A stretch of DNA of 64,000 bases from Pseudomonas arsenicoxydans (lineage in GTDB: Bacteria > Pseudomonadota > Gammaproteobacteria > Pseudomonadales > Pseudomonadaceae). Location: positions 5,031,001 to 5,095,000 of the forward strand of contig NZ_LT629705.1 of NCBI RefSeq assembly GCF_900103875.1, in the 5' to 3' direction. A program made the translations under genes and the position numbers. Position 1 is the stretch's first letter, and every line of letters begins with the position of its first letter. Positions 54,681 to 64,000 of the stretch are shown here, piece after piece. The notes below the pieces were generated by a model. The model was not told where the DNA came from. It did not search any database and saw only the letters and a list, made by a program, of their open reading frames with translations.

Positions 54681-55043
54681 TTAGCGTCGATGGCGCGCCA
54701 GGCGCTGCTGCCAGTTGCCGCCATTGGCGCGCTGGCATTGTTCTTCCGAATCAAAATGCACGTGGGCAGAAACCGGGCTGACAAGAACATCGGCGTCCTT
54801 TAACGCTATCGCCGTCAGCTCGACCATGCGTTCGCCCTGCCCGTTAACCAATGCCTGTTGCTTATTGGCTTGCGTATCGAACACCCAAATCACTCTCAGG
54901 CTTGAGGGAAAATCGCTGTAATCGACTTCGTGAGTCAACCACTCAAAGCCGACGACTTCAGCCTTGGCTGTTTCACAGGCCTCGGTCAGGGTGGCAACCA
55001 GAAGTCGTTCGATGTGTGCCTGTTCGCGTTTGCTTGAAGCCAT
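54681..55043 (-). CDS. Conserved hypothetical small protein
   Basis: A 120-residue soluble protein with no recognised domain. Sequence features: a mixed alpha/beta pattern, KAEVVGFEWLTHEVDYSDFPSSLRVIWVFDT in the middle (residues 31-61), SPVSAHVHFDSEEQCQ, and a basic tail QQRLARHRR. AAGGA precedes the ATG at 55043, and the coding bias is normal, so it is a real gene. It lies in a cluster of three small unrelated genes on the same strand. No function can be given. Confidence 0.75.
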   Translation of the reverse strand: MASSKREQAHIERLLVATLTEACETAKAEVVGFEWLTHEVDYSDFPSSLRVIWVFDTQANKQQALVNGQGERMVELTAIALKDADVLVSPVSAHVHFDSEEQCQRANGGNWQQRLARHRR

Positions 55044-55115
55044 GGGGAATCCTTGTGACCTTCGACAATGTGGACCGGACGCAATCATGCACGTGTTCTA
55101 ACTATTAATGCGCCC

Positions 55116-55547
55116 TCAATACAGTACAGCCGCCGCATCACGCATGAAAATTTCGATGGTCTTGGGCCCGACGCCTTCGAACTCCGCCAAGCGTTTTTCG
55201 AACATTGTGCGGTTTTCACTGGCGCGCTGGATGTTGCCGATCTTCCCGGCGTATTCATCGTTGAGTTTGGCACTCAGCTTCAGCAATCGCTCGGCAGTGG
55301 TTTCGTCATACCGCACGTAGTGAGCTTCGCTCAACATGCCCACCAGTTGCCGATGCGTACAGTGCCCAAGCTTGAGCGCGGTATCCCGGGCGTGCTTCTC
55401 GACGATCACCCGATAGGCCTGCGCGGCAATTTCAGCCTGGATACGCTTGCCCATCAGAAAGCTGGCGATGAACCACTTGAACAAGGCGCCTTCGTCTTCT
55501 TTCTTCAAATCGATGCCCAGATCGCTGGCGCTGATTGTTTTGTTCAT
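55116..55547 (-). CDS. Small helical protein with a C-terminal HhH-like motif
   Basis: A 143-residue, largely helical protein. Near its C-terminus FEGVGPKTIEIFMRDAA is a helix-hairpin-helix-like motif of the type used for non-specific DNA binding in DNA-repair enzymes, but the Asp and Lys/Cys of HhH-GPD glycosylases are not complete. It is shorter than any EndoIII family member. It may bind DNA or be the remnant of a glycosylase-like family. Unknown function, real by coding bias and context. Confidence 0.7.
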   Translation of the reverse strand: MNKTISASDLGIDLKKEDEGALFKWFIASFLMGKRIQAEIAAQAYRVIVEKHARDTALKLGHCTHRQLVGMLSEAHYVRYDETTAERLLKLSAKLNDEYAGKIGNIQRASENRTMFEKRLAEFEGVGPKTIEIFMRDAAAVLY

Positions 55548-55625
55548 GCGGTTAACACCGGCTCACTCAAACAGGATTATCGAAATAGCACTCTCGGGCG
55601 TCGGCCGTTGCCGAGGTCAAGTTCA

Positions 55626-55898
55626 TCAGCCGCTGCCGTTTTTCAGCGTTCGGTGATAGTCCTCCCCCGCTATCGCACGCAGATACGCCTGATCGGCCTC
55701 AATCCTGAGGTCGCGCCATTCTTGCCAGCTGACGATTCCCAAACGGTCCATTTCGTCAGACTGACGAATCAGTTGCTCGTGGTAGGCATCGGGGCATTCC
55801 ATGCGCAGCCTTATGTCCTCAAGCGCGAGATGCCAGGCGTTCAGCGCACGAAGTTTTTGCTCTTGAGCGGCTGTCAGCTGATGGGTAAATGAGTGCAT
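55626..55898 (-). CDS. Small conserved hypothetical protein, paralogue of 58769-58993
   Basis: A 90-residue protein, helical and acidic. Its C-terminal half (EMDRLGIVSWQEWRDLRIEA) aligns with a second small gene on the other side of katG, which reads DMERADLITGEEWRKLVQQA. Both have the pattern D/E-M-[DE]-R-x(4)-[IV]-x(2)-x-EWR. No domain is recognised. The two may be diverged duplicates. Confidence 0.65.
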   Translation of the reverse strand: MHSFTHQLTAAQEQKLRALNAWHLALEDIRLRMECPDAYHEQLIRQSDEMDRLGIVSWQEWRDLRIEADQAYLRAIAGEDYHRTLKNGSG

Positions 55899-58644
<2,746 letters not shown>

Positions 58645-58768
58645 GGCAATCCTGAACTTGTGAGGCCTTGAATGGGCCATCGCGACCCGGTGACACGGAT
58701 CGCGGTGGCCTCATTCCTTTAAACGGCAAGACCAAAATCGGCGACACCTTCCTGCTATTTGCGCAAGC

Positions 58769-58993
58769 TTAATGCCCCGTGCCGCCCATGCACTCCGCCG
58801 TGCTGGCAAGCGCCATGCCTGCCTGCTGGACGAGTTTGCGCCACTCCTCGCCCGTAATGAGATCGGCGCGCTCCATGTCGTCCGCGGCCCTAAGTAACCT
58901 GAAGTACCTTTCCTCTGCACTGATGAAGTGTGCAGGCAGTGCAAACAGCTTGCTCCAGGCGGCCATGGCCAACCTTCTCTGTGCTTCTCTCAT
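58769..58993 (-). CDS. Small conserved hypothetical protein, paralogue of 55626-55898
   Basis: A 74-residue helical protein, read from an ATG preceded by a G-rich ribosome site. AADDMERADLITGEEWRKLV matches the gene at 55626-55898 across katG. The N-terminal half is unrelated in length and sequence. The longer frame to 59050 lacks a ribosome site. Function unknown. Confidence 0.6.
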   Translation of the reverse strand: MREAQRRLAMAAWSKLFALPAHFISAEERYFRLLRAADDMERADLITGEEWRKLVQQAGMALASTAECMGGTGH

Positions 58994-59256
58994 CGCCCCC
59001 CCCTGTATTCGTCTCAGGCAAATGGATACCTGCCAATCGAGACCGTTCAAACGGATGACGTTTTAGCCGACCAGTGGTGGCATTAAGCCACAAATGTCCG
59101 CGCAGCGCTGATCCGATGGCGTTGGCGAGATGAACGGTCGGAGAGCGCTTTACCTCAAGGGCACCGACCCGGCCCTTTCCTGCTTACTGTCCCCCTCTCC
59201 TGCGTTTTGTCGCCTTCCTGATGCAAATTCAATCTGGCGCTTGCACAACCTATATT

Positions 59257-59268
59257 ATGGTATACCAT
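59257..59268. promoter_or_regulatory. GntR/FadR-type operator
   Basis: ATGGTATACCAT is a perfect 12-bp palindrome of the T-GTATAC-A class bound by FadR-subfamily GntR regulators. It stands 40 bp before the first gene of the downstream operon, which ends in a gene for just such a regulator. No second copy occurs before the regulator gene itself. Confidence 0.75.
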
Positions 59269-59308
59269 CATACGCACAGACACCCCAAAACCTCATACGG
59301 AGCAGCTC

Positions 59309-59899
59309 ATGAGTTTCGAAATTCGCAAGATCGTCAGCTATGTCGAAGAGACCTTCATCGAAGGCGGCAAGGCCACCGACAAGCCCGTCACCATGGTCGG
59401 CCTGGCCGTTGTCATGAAAAACCCATGGCTGGGTCGCGGCTTCGTCGAAGACCTGAAACCGGAAATCCGCGCCAACTGCTCTGACCTCGGTGCACTGATG
59501 GTTGAGCGTCTGGTCGGCATCATCGGTGGTGCCGAAAAAATCGAGGCCTACGGCAAGGCGGCCGTGGTCGGCGCCGATGGCGAGATCGAACACGCCTCGG
59601 CGGTCATCCATACCCTGCGCTTCGGCAACCATTACCGTGAAGCGGTCAAGGCCAAAAGCTACCTCAGCTTCACCAACAAGCGCGGCGGCCCGGGCACCTC
59701 GATCCAGATCCCGATGATGCACAAGGACGACGAAGGCCTGCGTTCGCACTACATCACCCTGGAAATGCAGATCGAAGATGCGCCGCGTGCCGATGAAATC
59801 GTGGTGGTCCTGGGTTGCGCCGATGGCGGCCGCCTGCACCCGCGTATCGGCAACCGTTACATCGATCTGGAAGAACTGGCTGCCGAGAAAGCTCAGTAA
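59309..59899 (+). CDS. AA_synth (DUF1185/PF06684) family protein
   Basis: A 196-residue protein of the family named 'amino acid synthesis', whose first structures showed a variant of the Bacillus chorismate mutase fold; the reaction is unknown. Recognisable segments are the opening IRKIVSYVEETFIEGGK, ANCSDLGALMVERL, GKAAVVGADGEIEHASAV, SFTNKRGGPGTSIQIP and GCADGGRLHPRIG. The last three look like the ligand-binding parts. It is the first gene of a five-gene catabolic operon with a GntR operator before it, so a role in ring opening or amide chemistry is more likely than amino-acid synthesis. That is inference. Confidence 0.85.
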   Translation: MSFEIRKIVSYVEETFIEGGKATDKPVTMVGLAVVMKNPWLGRGFVEDLKPEIRANCSDLGALMVERLVGIIGGAEKIEAYGKAAVVGADGEIEHASAVIHTLRFGNHYREAVKAKSYLSFTNKRGGPGTSIQIPMMHKDDEGLRSHYITLEMQIEDAPRADEIVVVLGCADGGRLHPRIGNRYIDLEELAAEKAQ

Positions 59900-59942
59900 T
59901 CACGGTCGGTCACAACAACAAAAAGGCATGCAGGAGCGCTCC

Positions 59943-60776
59943 ATGATTCGGCTCACCGCTGAACGCACCCCGGCTGGCACCAGTTACCTGGCGACCGGCC
60001 AAGGCCAGCCCGTGGTATTGATCCACGGCGTGGGCCTGAACAAAGAAATGTGGGGCGGCCAGGTCGTTGGCCTGGCCACGAAATACCGCGTGATTGCCTA
60101 CGACATGCTCGGCCACGGCGCCAGCCCGCGCCCGGAAAGCGGCACGCCGCTGCTCGGCTATGCCGATCAGTTGCTGGAGTTGCTCGACCACCTGCAACTG
60201 CCCAAGGTGACGGTGATCGGCTTTTCCATGGGCGGGTTGGTCGCGCGGGCGTTTGCCTTGCATTACCCGCAGCGCCTGCAAGGCTTGGTCGTGCTCAACA
60301 GCGTGTTCAATCGCAGTGCCGAACAACGTGCCGGCGTCATTGCCCGCACCGCACAGGCGGCAGAACACGGGCCGGATGCCAACGCCGAGGCCGCGCTGTC
60401 ACGCTGGTTCAGCCGTGAATACCAGGCGGCCAACCCGGCACAGATCGCAGCCCTGCGTCAGACACTGGCCGGTAATGACCCCCAGGGTTACCTGACGACT
60501 TACGAACTGTTCGCCACCCAGGACATGTACCGCGCGGAGGATCTGGGCAGCATCCAGGTGCCGACGCTGGTCGCCACCGGCGAACTGGATCCGGGCTCGA
60601 CGCCACAAATGGCCGAGCAACTGGCCGCACACATTCCGGGTGCAACCGTTGCCGTGCTCGCCGAGCAGCGGCATATGATGCCCGTAGAATCGCCGCGCCT
60701 GGTCAACCAGCTATTGCTGGAGTTTCTCGACAACGCGCACTCCCGACAAAACCAGATCAAGGGGATCGTTGCATGA
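59943..60776 (+). CDS. Alpha/beta-fold hydrolase (RutD-like context)
   Basis: A 277-residue alpha/beta hydrolase. Oxyanion strand VVLIHGVGLNKEMWGGQ, nucleophile Ser in VIGFSMGG, acid Asp in TGELDPGSTP and His in EQRHMMPVE give a full triad. It resembles the RutD/3-oxoadipate enol-lactonase group. AGGAG precedes the ATG. The ATGA overlap with the aldehyde dehydrogenase gene indicates coupled translation. It probably hydrolyses an ester, lactone or amide intermediate of the pathway. Confidence 0.88.
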   Translation: MIRLTAERTPAGTSYLATGQGQPVVLIHGVGLNKEMWGGQVVGLATKYRVIAYDMLGHGASPRPESGTPLLGYADQLLELLDHLQLPKVTVIGFSMGGLVARAFALHYPQRLQGLVVLNSVFNRSAEQRAGVIARTAQAAEHGPDANAEAALSRWFSREYQAANPAQIAALRQTLAGNDPQGYLTTYELFATQDMYRAEDLGSIQVPTLVATGELDPGSTPQMAEQLAAHIPGATVAVLAEQRHMMPVESPRLVNQLLLEFLDNAHSRQNQIKGIVA

Positions 60777-62254
60777 CACTCGCACGCTTCCAGATGTGCA
60801 TCGGCGGTGAATGGGTCGATGCCCTCTCCGGCAAGACCTTCGAAAGCCTGAACCCGGCGCTGGCCGAGCCTTGGGCCGAACTGCCCGACGCCGACGAAGC
60901 CGACGTCGAGCGCGCCGTACAGGCGGCACAGACTGCTTTCGACAGCCCGGCATGGCGCGGTCTGACCGCCACGGCGCGGGGAAAATTGCTGCGCCGCCTC
61001 GGCGATCTGATTGCCGAAAACAAGGAACACCTGGCGCAGCTGGAAAGCCGCGACAACGGCAAGCTGATTCGCGAAACCCGTGGTCAGGTCAGTTACCTGC
61101 CGGAGTTTTTCCACTACACCGCAGGCCTGGCAGACAAGCTTGAGGGCGGCACCCTGCCGCTGGACAAGCCGGACCTGTTTGCCTACACCGTGCACGAAGC
61201 CATGGGCGTGGTCGCCGCGATCATTCCCTGGAACAGCCCGCTGTACCTGACCGCGATCAAACTGGCGCCCGCCCTGGCCGCCGGTAATACCATCGTGATC
61301 AAGCCGTCCGAGCACGCCTCGGCAACCATTCTCGAACTGGCCCGTCTGGCGCTGGAAGCCGGCATTCCACCGGGCGTGGTCAACGTCGTCACCGGTTACG
61401 GCCCGAGCACTGGCGCCGCCCTCACCCGCCATCCGCTGGTGCGCAAGATTGCCTTCACCGGCGGAGCGGCCACGGCGCGGCATGTGGTGCGTAGCAGCGC
61501 CGAGAACTTCGCCAAGCTGTCGCTGGAACTGGGCGGCAAGTCGCCGAACATCATCTTCGCCGACGCCGACCTCGACAGCGCAATCAACGGCGCCATTGCC
61601 GGGATCTACGCCGCGTCCGGTCAAAGCTGCGTCTCTGGCTCGCGCCTGTTGGTTCAGGATGAAATCTACGACGAGTTCGTCGAGCGTCTGGTGGAGCGTG
61701 CCAAACGCATCCGCATTGGCAACCCGCAGGAAGACAGCAGCGAAATGGGGCCGATGGCCACCGCGCAGCAACTGGCCGTGGTCGAAGGGCTAGTCGCCGA
61801 TGCCATCGCCGAAGGTGCCCGTCTGCGCATGGGTGGCAAGCGTCCGCAGAATCTGGGCGAAGGCTGGTTCTATGAGCCGACCTTGTTCGAATGCGACCAC
61901 AACTCGATGAAGATCATGCAGGAAGAAGTCTTCGGCCCTGTGGCGTCGGTGATTCGTTTCAAGGACGAAGCCGAGGCGCTGGCGATTGCCAACGACTCCC
62001 AGTTTGGTCTGGCTGCCGGTATCTGGACACGCGATCTGGGCCGTGCCCATCGCCTGGCCCGAGACGTGCGTTCCGGGATCATCTGGGTCAACACCTACCG
62101 CGCCGTATCGGCGATGGCGCCGATCGGTGGCTTCAAGAACAGCGGCTATGGACGCGAAAGCGGCATCGATTCGGTGCTGGCCTACACCGAGCTCAAGACG
62201 GTGTGGATCAACCTGTCCCAGGCGCCAATGCCTGATCCATTTGTGATGCGCTAG
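60773..62254 (+). CDS. Aldehyde dehydrogenase
   Basis: A 493-residue NAD(P)-dependent aldehyde dehydrogenase. IIPWNSPLYLTAIKL, FTGGAATARH, the Glu in LELGGKSPN and the Cys in ASGQSCVSGSR are all in place; PIGGFKNSGYGRESG ends the fold. It overlaps the hydrolase gene by 4 nt and is followed by the flavin reductase gene after 12 nt. It oxidises the aldehyde of this pathway, whose identity is unknown. Confidence 0.9.
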   Translation: MTLARFQMCIGGEWVDALSGKTFESLNPALAEPWAELPDADEADVERAVQAAQTAFDSPAWRGLTATARGKLLRRLGDLIAENKEHLAQLESRDNGKLIRETRGQVSYLPEFFHYTAGLADKLEGGTLPLDKPDLFAYTVHEAMGVVAAIIPWNSPLYLTAIKLAPALAAGNTIVIKPSEHASATILELARLALEAGIPPGVVNVVTGYGPSTGAALTRHPLVRKIAFTGGAATARHVVRSSAENFAKLSLELGGKSPNIIFADADLDSAINGAIAGIYAASGQSCVSGSRLLVQDEIYDEFVERLVERAKRIRIGNPQEDSSEMGPMATAQQLAVVEGLVADAIAEGARLRMGGKRPQNLGEGWFYEPTLFECDHNSMKIMQEEVFGPVASVIRFKDEAEALAIANDSQFGLAAGIWTRDLGRAHRLARDVRSGIIWVNTYRAVSAMAPIGGFKNSGYGRESGIDSVLAYTELKTVWINLSQAPMPDPFVMR

Positions 62255-62266
62255 GAGATTTACGAA

Positions 62267-62752
62267 ATGATCGAACCCGGCATCTACAAAGACGTCATGA
62301 GCTCGTTCCCTTCCGGGGTCACGGTGGTCACCACCCTGGACCCGGACGGCGGCATCGTCGGCATCACCGCCAGCGCTTTCAGTGCGCTGTCGATTGACCC
62401 GGCACTGGTGCTGTTCTGCCCCAACTATGCCTCGGACACGTACCCGATCCTGCGCGACAGCAAGCAGTTCGCGATTCACTTGCTGTCCGCCGACCAGACC
62501 GCCGAAGCCTATGCGTTCGCCAGCAAAGGCAAGGACAAGGCCAAACACATCGAATGGCACTTGAGCGAACTGGGTAATCCGCTGCTGGGCAAGGCCACGG
62601 CGATCATCGAGTGCGAACTGTGGCGCGAATACGATGGCGGAGATCACGCGATCATCGTCGGCGCGGTGAAGAATCTGATTCTGCCCGAGCAACCCGTCAC
62701 GCCGATGATTTACCACAAAGGCAAGCTGGGCCCGCTGCCCGCGCTGGCCTGA
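62267..62752 (+). CDS. Flavin reductase (RutF/HpaC type)
   Basis: A 161-residue NAD(P)H:FMN reductase domain. SFPSGVTVVTTLDPDGGIVGITASAFSALSIDPALVLFC spans the flavin-binding core (residues 10-48), and GGDHAIIVGAVKNL is the conserved C-terminal signature. Such proteins feed reduced FMN to a monooxygenase. No monooxygenase is seen in the window, so its partner probably lies beyond the right edge. It is similar to RutF of the pyrimidine pathway. Confidence 0.92.
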   Translation: MIEPGIYKDVMSSFPSGVTVVTTLDPDGGIVGITASAFSALSIDPALVLFCPNYASDTYPILRDSKQFAIHLLSADQTAEAYAFASKGKDKAKHIEWHLSELGNPLLGKATAIIECELWREYDGGDHAIIVGAVKNLILPEQPVTPMIYHKGKLGPLPALA

Positions 62753-62766
62753 ACGGCATACTCAAA

Positions 62767-62798
62767 CCCCTGCGGGAACGAACCTGCTCCCACAGGGG
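62767..62798. repeat. REP-like inverted repeat
   Basis: CCCCTGCGGGA / TCCCACAGGGG, an 11-bp stem with one mismatch, between the flavin reductase and the decarboxylase-like gene. The CTCCCACAGGGG core is the same repeat type as at 33712-33735. Confidence 0.75.
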
Positions 62799-62822
62799 AT
62801 TTGCGGCGAAAGGATGATGAAG

Positions 62823-63212
62823 ATGAGCAACGAGAAGTATGAAAAAGGCCTGAAAATCCGCACTCAGGTGCTGGGCGAAGCCTATGTGAACCGTTCCATC
62901 GAGAACGCCGACGACTTCACCCGGCCACTGCAGGAAATGGTCACCGAGTACTGCTGGGGCCACGTCTGGGGCCGTGAGGGTTTGTCGCTTAAAGAACGCA
63001 GCATGATAAACTTGGCCATGATTTCGGCCCTCAATCGGCCTCACGAACTCAAGCTGCATGTACGCGGCGCCTTGCGTAACGGGCTGAGTCGTGAACAAAT
63101 ACGCGAAATTCTGCTTCAGGTCGGTATTTATTGCGGTGTCCCCGCTGCCGTAGACAGTTTCCGGCTCGCCCGCGAAGCGTTCGCCGAAGCCGATGCCGAG
63201 GCCTCCAGTTAA
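62823..63212 (+). CDS. Carboxymuconolactone decarboxylase-like (CMD/AhpD) protein
   Basis: A 129-residue CMD-domain protein. EYCWGHVWGREGLSLKERSMINLAMISALNRPHELKLHVRGA (about residues 42-83) and QIREILLQVGIYCGVPAAVDSFR cover the fold. It lacks the CxxC of AhpD peroxidases and has the His of gamma-carboxymuconolactone decarboxylases, so it is more likely to be a decarboxylase or lactone-type enzyme. The ATG at 62823 has AAAGGA 8 nt upstream; ATGs at 62814 and 62817 lie too close to it. It belongs to the same operon, interrupted by a REP element. Confidence 0.87.
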   Translation: MSNEKYEKGLKIRTQVLGEAYVNRSIENADDFTRPLQEMVTEYCWGHVWGREGLSLKERSMINLAMISALNRPHELKLHVRGALRNGLSREQIREILLQVGIYCGVPAAVDSFRLAREAFAEADAEASS

Positions 63213-63298
63213 CCCTTGGCTGTTGTGATGACCTGAGCATGATGATCCTGGATCGTAGTGCTCTTTTTGCATGGACAGCCACATTCAGAGCGGACCCC

Positions 63299-64000
63299 AT
63301 GAAACGCCTGCCACTCGACGACAGCTTCAAGGTCAATCGCAACCCCGTTACCCTGCGCGAAATCGTGCTGGATAAACTGCGAAGCGCCATCATGAACTTC
63401 CAGCTACTGCCGGGAGACCGTCTGGTCGAGCGCGACCTGTGCGATCGCCTCGGGGTCAGCCGCACCTCCGTGCGTGAAGCCTTGCGTCACCTGGAATCCG
63501 AAGGTCTGGTGGAGTTCGCCGATGCCAAAGGCCCACGGGTCGCCATCATCACCCTCGCCGATGCCGTCGATATCTATGAGCTGCGCTGCGTGCTTGAAGG
63601 GTTGATCGTGCAGCTGTTCACCCTTCGCGCCAAGGCCAAGAACATCAAGGCCCTGGAGAAAGCCCTCGAGGAAAACCGCAAGGCCCTCAAGGATGGCGAA
63701 CTGCAACAGGTCATCGATTCGGTCCAGGGTTTCTACGACGTGCTGCTCGAAGGCTCCGGCAACCATGTCGCGGCCACTCAACTGCGCCAGTTGCAGGCGC
63801 GCATCAGCTACTTGCGTGCGACCTCGGTGTCCCAGGAAAACCGTCGTGGCTCGAGCAATCAGGAGATGGAGCGCATGGTCGAAGCGATCAAGAGCGGCGA
63901 TCCGCTGGCCGCTCACCAGGCGTGCGTCGACCACGTTCGCGCCGCCGCCGCCGTGGCGCTGGATTACCTGAAGCGCAAGCAGGAAGAAACCGGGGCAATC
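63299..64000 (+). CDS. GntR-family regulator, FadR/FCD type (cut by window end)
   Basis: An open frame of 234 codons that continues past the window. The N-terminal winged helix (LVERDLCDRLGVSRTSVREALRHLESEGLV, residues 47-76) is the GntR signature. From residue 95 on is an FCD effector domain, with IYELRCVLEGLIVQL and a later LAAHQACVDHVRAA that supplies metal-binding His residues. It probably represses the preceding operon through the ATGGTATACCAT operator at 59257. FCD domains usually sense organic acids. The stop codon was not reached. Confidence 0.9.
   Translation, partial: MKRLPLDDSFKVNRNPVTLREIVLDKLRSAIMNFQLLPGDRLVERDLCDRLGVSRTSVREALRHLESEGLVEFADAKGPRVAIITLADAVDIYELRCVLEGLIVQLFTLRAKAKNIKALEKALEENRKALKDGELQQVIDSVQGFYDVLLEGSGNHVAATQLRQLQARISYLRATSVSQENRRGSSNQEMERMVEAIKSGDPLAAHQACVDHVRAAAAVALDYLKRKQEETGAI

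Overview
The window looks like chromosomal DNA of a Pseudomonas, most likely of the P. fluorescens group. The evidence is GC-rich coding with strong third-position bias, Pseudomonas-type REP/REPIN repeats, a gcsR-gcvH-gcvP-glyA locus, duplicated ohr genes with ohrR, and a catabolic and stress-response gene repertoire typical of the genus. I see no rRNA, tRNA, CRISPR array, prophage or transposase. Both ends cut through genes: a LuxR-type regulator on the left and a GntR/FCD regulator on the right.

Layout. 0-2.7 kb: an orphan polyamine-binding protein and a DmpA-type aminopeptidase. 2.8-4.8 kb: a cupin, an HxlR regulator and a divergent SDR, with three copies of one operator between the last two. 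4.8-5.2 kb: an unexplained, possibly structured transcript ending in a good terminator. 5.3-7.5 kb: a peroxide/oxidation defence block (ohr, ohr, ohrR, msrA) with one shared 15-bp motif before each of the first three. 7.5-13.6 kb: a PtrR-like regulator with a succinate-semialdehyde dehydrogenase, a GST, a Tat-exported aldo/keto reductase, a membrane-anchored hydrolase and a bestrophin. 14-29.6 kb: a complete Wzx/Wzy-type exopolysaccharide operon opening with an RfaH-like antiterminator and an ops-like leader element, and closing with galE and a LamG-GH16 enzyme.

29.7-37.4 kb: an Fe-S-type (SufR-like) regulator. It is followed by an operon of ureohydrolase, aldehyde dehydrogenase, NCS1 permease and GMC alcohol oxidase, with a divergent LysR. 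Together these could take up a guanidino alcohol, oxidise it to the acid and remove urea. 37.4-45 kb: the GcsR-controlled glycine cleavage operon (gcvH, gcvP, glyA), with a sigma-54 promoter, an IHF-like site and two well-formed upstream palindromes. A lipA paralogue sits where sdaA-gcvT lie in P. aeruginosa.

45-58.7 kb: ordinary genes, namely a GH13 TreS-like enzyme, MFS/LysR, ilvD, a chemoreceptor, a CAP-domain protein, small unknown proteins and katG, with interspersed repeats. 59.2-64 kb: an uncharacterised catabolic operon (AA_synth/DUF1185, alpha/beta hydrolase, aldehyde dehydrogenase, RutF-like flavin reductase, carboxymuconolactone-decarboxylase-like protein, GntR). It has a perfect GntR/FadR-type operator in front. 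This operon and the guanidino-type operon are the best candidates here for undescribed pathways.
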